Source: Kitagawia praeruptora (lineage: Eukaryota > Streptophyta > Magnoliopsida > Apiales > Apiaceae). Taken from it: a stretch of 64,000 nucleotides of DNA. The stretch spans positions 145,289,001 to 145,353,000 of the forward strand of contig CM075354.1 in NCBI GenBank assembly GCA_037693485.1. Direction: 5' to 3'. Both the position numbers and the translations under genes were made by a program. The notes under the pieces are model-generated. The model did not search any database. It saw nothing but the letters and a program-made list of their open reading frames with translations, and was not told the DNA's origin. Shown piece after piece: positions 19,062 to 29,420 of the stretch (the stretch's first letter is position 1; every line of letters begins with the position of its first letter).

Positions 19062-21630
19062 ATGTCGACTGATAGTTCAAAGACACCTTCTCCTCTTCCA
19101 AACATACAAATTAGCAGCGAGGCTGCTACTAACATCGCAAGAGCAACAAGTACAAGCGAAAGCTCCTTTAAACTATATTTTGACCCTCTGTGGTCGCATG
19201 AAGAATACACCAGGGAAGTGCCCTTAGACAAATGGCGATCTAAGCGTCCTTCGAGCTCGCGAGATCAGTCTTTGGACATACTCCCAGCACAGAGCGAGCC
19301 CCAATTTGAGAGGACACATCAACAAGAGATAGAGGCTCTGAAGAAGAAAGGAGAAGCCTTCAGCTCGCAAGTGGCACATATTCTTGCTAACTTACCTCCA
19401 ACCAAACCCATCTCTCCCATAAACATTAGTGACTCTCCAGTAGATTCATTAGGCGAGGCTTATTATGACGTCGAAGGAGGTGCAGACAACGAAGCTAACT
19501 CTGATGACGATGATTATGAAGAACCATCCTCAGATGATGGTGGTCTCGATGAGGTGTCCAGGGTTGTCAACTTTAAAGACTATGACTACATCCCTGAGGC
19601 ATCTCCTACACCGTATGTACCAACCCCTCAACCGGAACTTGAGGGGGTTATATATGTTGATGGCCCTCGCCCTGAAGATATCGAACCTGGCTCGAAAGTT
19701 AAACCAGGCAAGCCTCGCATTCTTGCATGTCGTGATATGTCTTCAACTTTGACAGAGAAGACACTTAGAGAAGGGGTTGAAAGGTTTCGTCCTGAGGGAA
19801 AAATCATCCTTCCTAAGAAGAGAATGCGATGCTATCGTTTCAACCATAAAGAGAACGGTGGTAGGGTTCCCCGCATGGTGCTAACGATCCCTCTCATGAA
19901 GATAGGCGTTTCTTCGCCCCTTCATCCCTTCATTAAAGATGTTTGTGAAACCTACTTCCTCGCTCCCATCCAGATAAGCACAAATGGATATAGAGCCATG
20001 ATTGCTCTTTATGTTTTCTACCACAAACTCGGATACCCATGCTTAGATGCGAAGACAATGGGTTATTTTCTTCAATTAAAGCGATGTGGAGCCAAAGATT
20101 TTGGCTATGTATATTTTTCCATCTGGCCTGAGTTCAACAAGAAAGACCTTCTTCCTGGGGCCATAAGTAACGCAGGGTCGTGGAAAGAGCCATTTTTGTA
20201 TATACATGAGGTCCCCAGGGTGAAGACAAGTTTCAACTACTTGCCTGGTGAGATATCTATTCAAATAGTGAATTTTATTTTTTCAAACTATTCAAAATTA
20301 ACAACTCATCTGGCATCGCAGTTGGCCCAGTTCGCACTGTTCTGAAGGGCGAAGAGAAGCGCCGTGCCGATGAAGTGTTGACCAAATCCACTCCCGCAGA
20401 AAGAAATATTCGAACCCTCCTATCCTTAGAGAACCTTATCGAATGTGGGTTTTTTAAGGAAGGCGTCAGATCCACTCCTGAAGCGGGGCCTTCTACCGCG
20501 AGGCGGTCCTCGCGAAAAAGGAAAATACAAGAAGAGGCCTCATCTTCTCTTATTGAGATAGTAACTGAGGGTATACCCCCCAATAGCAATCGAACTTAGG
20601 GATCGCATTACTTCTTTTATTTGTGCAACTGTATCATACTTGTCCTCGCATATATTTGATTGAACTGTTTATTAACTTGTCTTTGTCTCACTGTTTAGGT
20701 ATGTCAAATCAAAGCGGCCCAGTTCCTCCCTTCCTTCAGCCGAAAGGCAAAAAAGGTGCATCGGCCAAGAGAAATTCAAGTTTGAAAACTCCTCCTACCA
20801 AATCCACAGCTCTGCCGAAGGTAGTTAGCGACCCCCCAGTCCAGCCCAATGTTGCTAGCGATGCTGCTCAAAATTCTCCTGACCAAACTCCGTTAAAGAG
20901 GCCCAGAGTGGACGGGCAGAAGGATGGACTTGTTCGACCTCCTTCTGGAATTGTTCCTGGGACCGCTGGGCAGCATCTCTTCGCTTCTCTAGGGACCAAA
21001 TACGCTGAAGAGGCTGAAACCTCCCACTGGTGGAAAGCAGCGACCCCTGAGGAGAATGCGACTGAAATAACAAAGTGCCTAGCCGAAGCCTTCATTCGTC
21101 AATCTGCCCATACCAGGGATTTTCTGAGACTGGAGAACAAGGTCAAGGTCCTTGAATTCCAGAAAGTGGAAGACAAGCGATCTCTGGAGGAGACCTATAA
21201 AAAGCAACTTTCTTTTGACACCGCTAACCTCCGTACAGACCTCAAGAATGCCCGCAAAGAGAGAAATGATTTCGAGAAATCTTTCAAAGATTTGCAGCAA
21301 TCAAGCGAGGCAACCTTGAAGAAGAAGGAGGAGGAGATCGAGAAGTTGAGGAACGATCTGACTGCCGCTCAAGCTTCCCTGGACAACGCTGAAAGCATAT
21401 TCCTTGCCAAAGGCCAAGTTACTTTTATGAAAGAATTCATTCGAACGATCCCAGACTTTGATTGGGATCAGCTTGGGCCTGGGAATGCCGACTTCGCTGA
21501 GAATCTGAAAAAGCAGATCGCTGAGGAGGATGCTGAGGAGGAGCGCCTTGCTGAGGAAGCTCGGATCGCGGAGGAGGCTAGGCTGGCGGAGGAGTCTACA
21601 AAGGCTAATCAAGATAAGAATGCTCCATAG
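19062..21630 (+). CDS. Antisense retroelement gene, transposase_28-like with coiled coil
   Basis: Predicted as three coding exons, 19062-20247, 20322-20570 and 20699-21630, giving 2367 bp and about 788 aa. Each junction is GT-AG and keeps the frame. A leader intron (about 18780-19061, GTAAGTC to TTTTGCAG) ends exactly at the ATG. The N-terminal 150 residues are acidic and disordered. Residues about 240-400 (RFNHKENGGRVPRMVLTIPL, FIKDVCETYFLAPIQISTNG, GYRAMIALYVFYHKLGY) resemble the plant 'putative gypsy type transposon' domain. The C-terminus is a long coiled coil ending in alanine/glutamate repeats (AEEARIAEEARLAEE). If the last intron is not removed, a stop at 20597 ends a 487-aa product and 20701 starts a 309-aa one. 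Function is unknown. Base use differs from the AT-rich surroundings. Confidence 0.7.
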
Positions 21631-21639
21631 TCTATCTGC

Positions 21640-22275
21640 AACCATTAATGCTTTTAAGTCCTTGAACTAGGGATGCGGGTACCCTTTGAATACCTCGCAA
21701 GATGTAACTATATTTTTGTTGCTGATTTGACTTTAATTTTCATCCATGTTTCCAATATAATTGCATGTGCTTCCATGTTAACTGTCTTCATAGCAACGTC
21801 ATATTTTTCCATTTGTGTAATCAGATTCCTTCAATTGTAGTAAGTGCGATCTATTCTTGTGAGATCGTTAGGTGCGAACCGTTGGGGTCGCATATGATAT
21901 TTCCAAATTGTGCTTTTCATAGATTATTGTCTGGAGTAGCCTCGCTTCATTGCACTGAGCTAATCCTTTAAGATGTAAAATTCTAACAAACAAACAAATG
22001 AAATTTGAATGCAAGAATTGAAATTTAAATAAACAATAATGAATGTAAACGAACTCATTTATTGCCATAGTAAGGATGAGGCCCTAAAATTGATAAGTAG
22101 AAATGTCTTCATGTAGTACATAGTAGGGGCGAGGCCCTAAAGTTGATAAGTAGGGACGAGGCCCTAAAGTCATTACATCATAAAGGGGAGGTGTCTATAT
22201 GAGCACTACCCACAGTACTTTGTATGAATTTATTCATGCTAAGTAGTAGAAATAGATAGAGGCTACCAGTAATGA
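21640..22275. other. Tat element spacer between the two convergent units
   Basis: Non-coding stretch between the antisense gene stop and the integrase stop. GGGGCGAGGCCCTAAA-like and AAGTTGATAAGTAGG phrases repeat near 22075-22170. No gene was seen. Confidence 0.6.
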
Positions 22276-22280
22276 AGCTT

Positions 22281-23516
22281 TTACTGATAGTATTTTCTCA
22301 AATGCTCCGCGTTCCAAGCTCGCGGAATAACCTTATCTTCCATATCAGTGAGATAGTATGTTCCTTCTGATAGAGTTGCGTAAACCTTGTAGGGTCCTTC
22401 CCAATTAGCACCAAAAACACCGTGACTCGCGACCCTGGTGTTAGGCATAACCCTTCTGAGAACGAGGTCGCCTGTATGTAGGGATCGCACTTTAACCTTC
22501 CCATTGTAGTACCTTGCGGTCCGTTGCTGATAAGCAGCGAGGCGTAGCTGAGCCTCGCTTCTAGTTTCCTCAATCATGTCCAGATAGAGTCTATGATTAA
22601 CTTCGTTAGACTCAGGGTCATAATGTTCCCTTCTAAACGATCCCGAACCAACTTCTACTGGAACCATGGCCTCGTACCCATAGGTAAGGGAAAATGGAGT
22701 CTCTCCAGTAGTACTCCTTGGGGTCGTATTATAAGACCACAAGACCCTTGGTAGCTCTTCAGGCCAATTGCCCTTACTTTCTTCCAGCTTCGCCTTCAAA
22801 GTATGTTTGATTATTTTGTTGATTGCTTCAGTTTGGCCATTTGTCTGAGGATGACTAACAGCTGAAAAACTTTTCTTGATACCCAAATTCTCACAGAATT
22901 CCTTCATTTCCTTGCTGTCAAATTGTTTCCCGTTATCTGATATGAGTTGATAAGGGATCCCATAGCGACACACAATTGCTCTATACACAAAATCCTTTAG
23001 TTTCTTGGTGGTGATTCTTGCAAGTGGCTCAGCTTCGGCCCACTTAGTAAAATAATCCACTGCCACCACTGCATATTTAACTCCCCCTTTAGCCTTAGGT
23101 AGTTCTCCAATTAGATCGATCCCCCACATAGCAAAGGGCCATGGGCTCGTGAGCGAAGTGAGGTGAGAGACCGGTGCGTTGCTGAAATTAGCGATCCTTT
23201 GACAAGCATCGCATTTCCTAGAAAACTCAAATGCATCTCTTTTAAGTGTGGGCCAAAAATATCCTTGACGAAGGATTTTCTGAGCTAGCGAACTACCCCC
23301 TGAATGATTCCCACAAATACCTTCATGGACCTCTCTCAGAATATAATTACATTCCTCGCCATCTACACACCTCAAGAGCGGGGTGTTGAACCCTCTTCGA
23401 TACAGAACCTCATCATAACTAACATAGCGAGCAGCCTGATATTTGACCTTCCTTGCTTCCTTTTTATCGTGAGGTAGTACCCCATTTTCACATACTCCCA
23501 TATAGGGGTCATCCAC
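22281..23516 (-). CDS. Integrase part of Tat pol
   Basis: 411 residues, and the 3' part of a pol frame that begins at 25315. A zinc-binding H-H-C-C segment (HEGICGNHSGG to CDACQR) precedes the integrase core. The catalytic acids are visible in WGIDLIGELP, ISDNGKQFD and GQTEAINK (D, D, E). The C-terminus reads GPYKVYATLSEGTYYLTD and ends NAEHLRKYY. It overlaps the upstream RT frame by 145 bp in another frame: one A appears to be missing in the A run near 23490, because VKNGVLPHD would restore continuity. The enzyme would insert element cDNA into the genome. As it stands the frame is broken, so no full polyprotein is made. Confidence 0.9.
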   Translation of the reverse strand: MDDPYMGVCENGVLPHDKKEARKVKYQAARYVSYDEVLYRRGFNTPLLRCVDGEECNYILREVHEGICGNHSGGSSLAQKILRQGYFWPTLKRDAFEFSRKCDACQRIANFSNAPVSHLTSLTSPWPFAMWGIDLIGELPKAKGGVKYAVVAVDYFTKWAEAEPLARITTKKLKDFVYRAIVCRYGIPYQLISDNGKQFDSKEMKEFCENLGIKKSFSAVSHPQTNGQTEAINKIIKHTLKAKLEESKGNWPEELPRVLWSYNTTPRSTTGETPFSLTYGYEAMVPVEVGSGSFRREHYDPESNEVNHRLYLDMIEETRSEAQLRLAAYQQRTARYYNGKVKVRSLHTGDLVLRRVMPNTRVASHGVFGANWEGPYKVYATLSEGTYYLTDMEDKVIPRAWNAEHLRKYYQ

Positions 23517-25315
23517 GTTGATTCTGAGCTTGCTACTTCCATAATAAACTCTTCAGGAACACTAGGCTTCGTTTGAACTTCCAAGGGTATGACCCCAAGT
23601 AAAGTGGCTTCGCGACGCGAGCCCAATTTTGCTAGGGCATCAGCACCTTGATTTTTTGCCCTCCTGATAAATTCCACCTTAACTTGTTTGAATGATTTCA
23701 TTAACCTATGCACGCATCGCAGATAGAGTTCTATTTGAGGCCCTCTAGCCTGCCAACCGCATCCGATGTGGCCTGTGACCAGCATAGAATCACTATATGC
23801 ATTGAGATTTTCAATTTTCATCTCAATTGAAAGTTTGAGACCAATGATTAGGGCCTCGTATTCAGCTGCATTGTTAGATGCTCCAAATGTAAAGTGAACT
23901 GCGCTTCGTATTCTGCGACCCTCGGGAGTAACAAGCTCAATCCCTGCTCCCGCTTCTTCCTTATTAGAGGCACCATCCACAAAAAGTTCCCACCACGAGG
24001 CCGAATTTTGAGTTTTGACCTCGCCACCCGCCTTTTCAGGGATCGGTATGAGAGCCCAAGAACCTCGTTCAACATAGGGAGGAAATTCAAGTATAAAATC
24101 TGCTAGAGCTTGACCCTTTAGAGCACCTCGAGGCTTATATTCGATATCAAATTGACTCAGTTCCACAGTCCACTTCAAAAGCCTTCCTGATGTTTCTGGT
24201 TTATGCATCACTTGTCTTAGAGGATAAGATGTGCGAACCTCAATTTTGTGAGCCTGAAAGTATGGCCTTAACTTTCGCGAGGCCAATATTAAGGCGTAAG
24301 CAAGTTTCTCCATATTAGTGTAGCGAGTCTCTGCCTCTATCATTCGTCGACTAACATAGTAGATAGGATATTGAACTTTTTCCTCCTCGCGAACCAAAAC
24401 AGCACTGATCGCATGCTCTGACACTGCGAGGTACACAATGAGTGTTTCCTCCTCGCGGGGCTTGGAGAGTAGAGGTGGCGATCCCAAATGCTCCTTAATT
24501 TTCTGAAATGCCTCCTCGCACTGTGAGGTCCATTCAAAATCTTTCCCCACCTTCTTGATTGCCTTGAAAAATTCTTGGCACTTGTCTGATGACTTGGAAA
24601 CGAACCGATTGAGTGCTGCGATCCTTCCTGTTAAACTCTGAACCTCCTTCACACTTTTTGGGGATCGCATGTCCATTAAAGCTTTTATTTTTGCAGGGTT
24701 CGCTTCGATGCCTCTATGGTTGACAATGAACCCTGGGAATTTCCCGGATTCGACCCCGAACACACATTTTTGGGGGTTAAGCTTCATCCTGTATTTTCTC
24801 AGTATATCAAACATCTCTGCGAGGTGAGTGATGTGATCTCCAGCCTCCTTAGATTTTACCAACATATCGTCTACATACACTTCCATTGTTTTTCCAATTT
24901 GCTTCTCGAACATCATATTAACGAGCCATTGATAGGTGGCCCCAGCATTGAGAAGACCAAAGGGCATCCCTATGTAACAATAGAGACCCCTATCAGTGAT
25001 GAACGAAGTGTGCTCCTGGTCAGGGCCATACATCGGTATCTGATTGTACCCCGAATAGGCATCCATAAAGCTGAGAAGTGCATGCCCAGCTGTTGAGTCT
25101 ACTAACTGATCGATCCTTGGTAATGGGAAACTGTCCTTGGGGTAATGTTTGTTGAGGTCGGTAAAATCCACACATGTTCTCCATTTTCCATTGGGTTTTT
25201 TCACGAGAACAGGGTTCGCAAGCCAGTCAGGGTAGAAAGATTCCCTAACGAGGCCGACCTCGAGGAGTCTGTCAACTTCCTCCTTCAAGGCCTCGCACAC
25301 GAGGTACTTCAGCAT
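23372..25315 (-). CDS. Reverse transcriptase and RNase H of Tat pol, N-truncated
   Basis: 647 residues. RT motifs start at once (WLANPVLVKKPNGKWR, CVDFTDLNKHYPKDSFPLP, then YVDDMLVKS near residue 146), followed by the gypsy-type connection/RNase H. A second RNase H carries ELFVDGASN, NNAAEYEAL, NAYSDSMLV and GADALAKLG, giving D-E-D-D acids. A protease is missing, and the N-terminal RT flank is fused out of frame to gag at 25272-25315. This indicates an internal deletion that also removed the gag zinc knuckle. The 3' tail after about 23490 is in the wrong frame. Confidence 0.9.
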   Translation of the reverse strand: MLKYLVCEALKEEVDRLLEVGLVRESFYPDWLANPVLVKKPNGKWRTCVDFTDLNKHYPKDSFPLPRIDQLVDSTAGHALLSFMDAYSGYNQIPMYGPDQEHTSFITDRGLYCYIGMPFGLLNAGATYQWLVNMMFEKQIGKTMEVYVDDMLVKSKEAGDHITHLAEMFDILRKYRMKLNPQKCVFGVESGKFPGFIVNHRGIEANPAKIKALMDMRSPKSVKEVQSLTGRIAALNRFVSKSSDKCQEFFKAIKKVGKDFEWTSQCEEAFQKIKEHLGSPPLLSKPREEETLIVYLAVSEHAISAVLVREEEKVQYPIYYVSRRMIEAETRYTNMEKLAYALILASRKLRPYFQAHKIEVRTSYPLRQVMHKPETSGRLLKWTVELSQFDIEYKPRGALKGQALADFILEFPPYVERGSWALIPIPEKAGGEVKTQNSASWWELFVDGASNKEEAGAGIELVTPEGRRIRSAVHFTFGASNNAAEYEALIIGLKLSIEMKIENLNAYSDSMLVTGHIGCGWQARGPQIELYLRCVHRLMKSFKQVKVEFIRRAKNQGADALAKLGSRREATLLGVIPLEVQTKPSVPEEFIMEVASSESTWMTPIWEYVKMGYYLTIKRKQGRSNIRLLAMLVMMRFCIEEGSTPRS

Positions 25316-26609
25316 TGAACCTCTTGAAGTAGTCGTGCAAAGTCTCTCCTTCCTTCTGCTTTATATTTGCCAGGGTGGACACAGGGGGTGCATAGAGCAT
25401 TGAAGATTGAAATTGTTTAATAAATATGTCCACGAACTGTTCCCAAGAATCTATGACAATTAAGGATCCCAGCTTCGAGAACCATTGCTGGGCACTTCCT
25501 CTTAGCGAAGCTGCGAACAACCTACACCTCGCCAACTGTGACACTTGATACACTTCCATCTCATTGTTGAAACGTATAACGAACTCAGCTGGATCAGTCT
25601 CCCCATTATAGGTCATGTCAGAATGATGACCTCGAAATATTGCAGGCAATGGAGCAGTGCGGATCTCATGAGTGAAAGGCGAGGAGGAACCCATATTGCT
25701 AAAAATCCCCTTCTCGTTGTTCATCTCATCCAATGCTTTTTTCAATTCTTCTAACTTATAATCCCCAATCCTGGCCTCTTTGTCTCCATATTTCTTTCCT
25801 CCAGTACTTGCATGATGAGATTGAGTCTTTTTTGGGGCACTAGACTCTTCTTGATCATTCTTGCGATCCTTATTTTTAGGGTCTTTCTCACGATGCCGGG
25901 ATCGTTCACGCTCTCGATTGAAAGGGGGTCTGTCCTCGCGATGATGGGACCGCTCACGCTCTCTGCGAGGAGAGGGGGGTCTGTCATCGCGACGATGTGA
26001 CCGCTCACGATCTTTTCGAGGAGATAAGGGTTGATGAGAGCCCTTACTCTTATTTTTAGACCCTCCATCTTTGTTACTTTTGAGCTTTACCAACTTGAGA
26101 CGGAGATCATGCTCACTGAGTTTCTTTCCAACTCGGTCAAAGACACTAACGGACCGTCCTTCTGATGAGGCGGGCTTCGCTTTCGATCCCTCCTTATTAA
26201 TAGTAGCTACATCCTCTTCCCAATCGGGGTTCGTCCGATCTGTCACCACATCATCAAAATCCTCAATTAGCTTCTTGGCGGGACCCTTGCTACTTTCTGC
26301 TTGGTGAGTTCGATCCCCTGTCCTTGTATTCCTTTTGAAGCCCCTAGAACTGTGCCTCTTCTCCATCTTGGACATCTTTTCTCTTACCTCGATCATTTGG
26401 TCACCAAGGCCTTTCAAAAATGTCATGACTTCGCCAGGCAAGGCCACCTGTTGAACGACAGGGGGCGTTTTATCCTTCTCAAAATCATCCTCGGTCCCCT
26501 CGTTATGCGCTTCGCCTTCTATTGTGTTCTTCTGGGGATCATCCTTATTCCTTCTGTGCGATCCCGGTGTTCCCCCTTCACCATTTTTCTTCTTGTGCGA
26601 TTTAGTCAT
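25272..26609 (-). CDS. Gag of the Tat element, C-truncated
   Basis: 445 residues starting ATG about 40 bp inside the primer site. The N-terminal half is charged, with SR/RE-like repeats (SPRRERERSHHREDRPP and variants near residues 190-240). The gag core follows at about residues 310-440 (AIFRGHHSDMTYNGETDP, ARCRLFAASLRGSAQQWF, LHDYFKRFNAEVPRV). The expected CCHC knuckle and protease are absent. The frame stops at 25272 just after GLEGGS, at the deletion joint with the RT frame. Confidence 0.85.
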   Translation of the reverse strand: MTKSHKKKNGEGGTPGSHRRNKDDPQKNTIEGEAHNEGTEDDFEKDKTPPVVQQVALPGEVMTFLKGLGDQMIEVREKMSKMEKRHSSRGFKRNTRTGDRTHQAESSKGPAKKLIEDFDDVVTDRTNPDWEEDVATINKEGSKAKPASSEGRSVSVFDRVGKKLSEHDLRLKLVKLKSNKDGGSKNKSKGSHQPLSPRKDRERSHRRDDRPPSPRRERERSHHREDRPPFNRERERSRHREKDPKNKDRKNDQEESSAPKKTQSHHASTGGKKYGDKEARIGDYKLEELKKALDEMNNEKGIFSNMGSSSPFTHEIRTAPLPAIFRGHHSDMTYNGETDPAEFVIRFNNEMEVYQVSQLARCRLFAASLRGSAQQWFSKLGSLIVIDSWEQFVDIFIKQFQSSMLYAPPVSTLANIKQKEGETLHDYFKRFNAEVPRVRGLEGGS

Positions 26610-26632
26610 CGTTCTCCCAATTAATGACTAGC

Positions 26633-26650
26633 CCTCCTTCTAGCGCCAAA
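26633..26650 (-). promoter_or_regulatory. Tat element primer binding site
   Basis: The complement reads TTTGGCGCTAGAAGGAGG directly after the LTR end ATAACA. This is a common primer-site form in this element group. I do not assign the tRNA. Confidence 0.7.
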
Positions 26651-27400
26651 TGTTATAGGGAGAATATTGTATAACAATATTTATGGAGGTTGCTGGATTT
26701 ACGGAGCTAAATACGGATATAAAGCTTATAAAAGAAGAATAAGGGTTAGGGTTTGTGTGTATAGATGTGGCTGATCTTGATAGGTGATTTCAAGGGTGAA
26801 GTGTTTCTCATCCATATCAAGGTGCCTACGTACCCTATTTATAGGGATCAAGCCATACGTAGTTCTTGGGTAGTAAGTTACCTAGCTGGGCTAGGGTTTT
26901 AGAGGATAAGTCATAGCCCAAGCCCACTTGTTTAGGGCTGATGTGGCAGTGAGTTGTTGATCCTATCCATGATCCATGATTTATAGAAGGAAACCGATGG
27001 TCTCGCATGGACAAGAATGTGACCTCACAAGCGAGGCTAACAAAGATGCAGCATAAGCGAGGCATGCGACCTCGAGGGGTCGAGTCATGCGAAGCGAACC
27101 CAAATGTAGAGATACTCATGTGACCTCGCGGGATCTAGCCATGAGCCTTCTAACAGAGTGAGATAGCGATATTGTGTTTGCAGATATAATGATAGCAAGA
27201 AGCGATCCCTTGATGGGAGTCATACGAAGCGATCCCTTGTATTTGACAAGAAGCGAAGTGGCCCTCTAGTAAGGCTGGGCTGATTCCAATAGTGGGCTTT
27301 TAGTGACCCAATCTTCATCTTCGAGGCCCATTGTAGAGAATGAACCATTAATTTAGCTAATTAAATCATGATAATTATTATGCCAGATTTGGGCATAACA
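26651..27400 (-). repeat. Tat element upstream LTR
   Basis: 750 bp. A minus-strand TATAAATAG lies at 26835-26843, the likely start signal for element RNA. A 27-bp direct duplication (GCGATCCCTTG-type, about 27203-27240) is absent from the other LTR. Confidence 0.9.
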
Positions 27401-27422
27401 CTTACATAGATCACATATGTAA

Positions 27423-27668
27423 AAAAGAAGACTTACTCAGTTATAATACCATTCAAAGTGGTGTCTGAGAAGGGTAGATGTACGCAGACCATGTCCCTAT
27501 ACAATAGGGAGGCTGTTTTCCGAAGGACCCCCGGCCAAGTACAGAATTACAAATACAGAAAGGAAACCTAATACAAACTAGGAAACTCACGCACACGCAG
27601 GAGTCGAACCCCTGACCTCCTTCAAAGGAGGTCAGTAGCTCAACCACTGCACCAACATGTTGTTGGCA
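27423..27668 (-). mobile_element. tRNA-derived SINE
   Basis: On the minus strand an A box (TGGTGCAGTGGTTGAGC, complement of 27638-27654) is followed by a B box (GGTTCGACTCC, complement of 27600-27610). A SINE body with GCGTACATCTACC comes next, then a T tail. The 15-bp duplication AGATCACATATGTAA flanks it at 27408-27422 and 27669-27683. It sits 2 bp from the Tat element's target duplication. Confidence 0.88.
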
Positions 27669-27718
27669 GATCACATATGTAAGCATTCATTATTTCAGTG
27701 GTTGCTCTTAAAATAATA

Positions 27719-28001
27719 CTCCCTCCGTTCGGCCAAATCTTTATATTTGGTTTGGGTATGGAAACCAAGAATAGTAAATGTAATATTGTTAAAATAAATA
27801 AAGTAATGGGTGTAATAGTAATTTTATTGTTAAAAGAAGTGAAGTAATGAGTGGAATAGTGTAAAGTGTTGAAAAAGTGGAATGAAGTAATGGATGTAAT
27901 AATGTATTTTATTATTAAAAGGTACTATTTTCTAGTAATGTAAAGAATTAGTGGGACGTTCCAAAAAAGAAAATGTAAAAAAATGAGAGGGACAGAGAAA
28001 G
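27719..28001. mobile_element. Stowaway-like MITE
   Basis: 283 bp with imperfect terminal repeats CTCCCTCCGTTC and GAGGGACAGAGAAAG and a TA on each side. AT-rich interior without ORF. Confidence 0.75.
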
Positions 28002-28185
28002 TAGAAGTTAAGAGCATTCATTATTTAATCAATTTTTTACTATTAAAATATAAGTTAAGAGCTGATAATTGCTCTTAAAATAAAAGAAAGAGAGAAGAGA
28101 TTCTTAACTTTTTAAAGAACATCTAAGAGTCTTTTAGAAATGCTCCAAGGTGTGGAATATAAAGGGAATAGAATAATATAACCTA

Positions 28186-29314
28186 GAGCTTATTGCACTT
28201 TGTAACCCTTAAGTATTTGTCAAAGTCACATAGGTACCTTTATTTTTTTTGCTAGCACTTCACCTCCTATACTTCCTTTTCTCTTTCAGTTTGCAACCCC
28301 TAAACATTATTTCATCAAAATGTCATTATTTGTAAGGGGTATTTTAGTCTTTTATTAATAAATATATTTATTTTACATGAAATATATAATTTATTTTACA
28401 TACAAATATTATAATTTAATTTTATATTAATACATATAAAACTTTTTATTTAAAAATATTTATGCACTATTTGATTTAATTGAAAAATGCAATGATGCAA
28501 TTGTAAACTATTTTTTTCTTAGAAATAATATTACGTAATTTAAGATTATTTTATTTAAATTTTTTATAATTTTATTATTTTAACCATCCAAGAGAAATCG
28601 TGATGAAGTGAAATTAGTAATTTTTTTAAATAAAATAATCTTGAACTACATTATATTAATTCTAAGAAAAAAATAGTTTACAATTGCATCATCGCATTAT
28701 ATATTAAATTAATTCAAATAATGCATAAATGTTTTTAAATAAAAAGGATTATATTTATTAATATAAAATTAAATTATAATATTTTTATGTAAAGTATTAT
28801 ATATTTCATGTAAAATAAATAAATTTATTAATAAAAAGACTAAAATACCCCTTACAAATAATGACATTTTGATAAAATCATGTTCAGGGGTTGCAAACTG
28901 AAAGAGAAAAGGAAATATAGGAGGTGAAGTGCCAGCAAAAAAAATAAAGGTACCTATGTGACTCTGGCAAATACTTATGGGTTAAATGACATTTTGGTCA
29001 TTCAACTGACCACAAACTTGCAACTAGATCATCTAACTGAAAAAGATTTCAATTAGATCACTTAACTGAAAATAGCTTGCAATCAGGTAACTAAACTATA
29101 AAAATAGCTTGCAATTAAGTCATTAAAAATAGCCTTTTTTGTGACTTAATTGTAAGCTATTTTTATATTTTAGTGACCCGATTGAAATATTTTTCAATTG
29201 AGTGATCTAATTAAACTTTTTCAGTTGGATGACCTAGTTGCAAATTTGTGGTTAGTTGAATGACCAAAATGCCATTTAACCCAATACTTAAGGCTTACAA
29301 AGTGCAATAAACTC
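28186..29314. mobile_element. Palindromic Mutator-type MITE, split by a second MITE
   Basis: The left arm starts GAGCTTATTGCACTTTG and the right arm ends CAAAGTGCAATAAACTC. Arms match over several hundred bases, including ACATAGGTACCTTTATT. The flanks TATAACCTA (28177-28185) and TACAACCTA (29315-29323) match at 8 of 9 positions. The right arm is interrupted at 28979-29282 by another element. Confidence 0.8.
28979..29282. mobile_element. Nested palindromic MITE
   Basis: 304 bp, GGGTTAAATGACATTTTGG to the complementary end CATTTAACCC, with inverted arms meeting near 29130. The duplication AATACTTAT/AATACTTAA matches at 8 of 9. It is younger than the element it sits in. Confidence 0.8.
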
Positions 29315-29420
29315 TACAACCTATGATTCTATTTCTAGTGCGTCTCCCCTGTCTTTTGATGATAAAGAGTCTACTATCCATTAGGACCATTACTCTATAA
29401 GTTTGGTACTACTTTTTCAA

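Larger units (their letters stand above)
17674..27400 (-). mobile_element. Tat-type Ty3/gypsy retrotransposon with antisense gene
   Basis: LTRs at 17674-18396 (723 bp) and 26651-27400 (750 bp) are flanked by the perfect duplication CTTAC at 17669-17673 and 27401-27405. The element reads on the minus strand: upstream LTR 26651-27400, primer site, gag, RT-RNase H, integrase. A plus-strand gene then fills the space before the downstream LTR. A second, plant-type RNase H and an antisense ORF are known traits of the Tat lineage. The LTRs differ by several substitutions and a 27-bp duplication, so it is older than the Copia element at 30790. An internal deletion and a frameshift make it defective. 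Confidence 0.9.
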
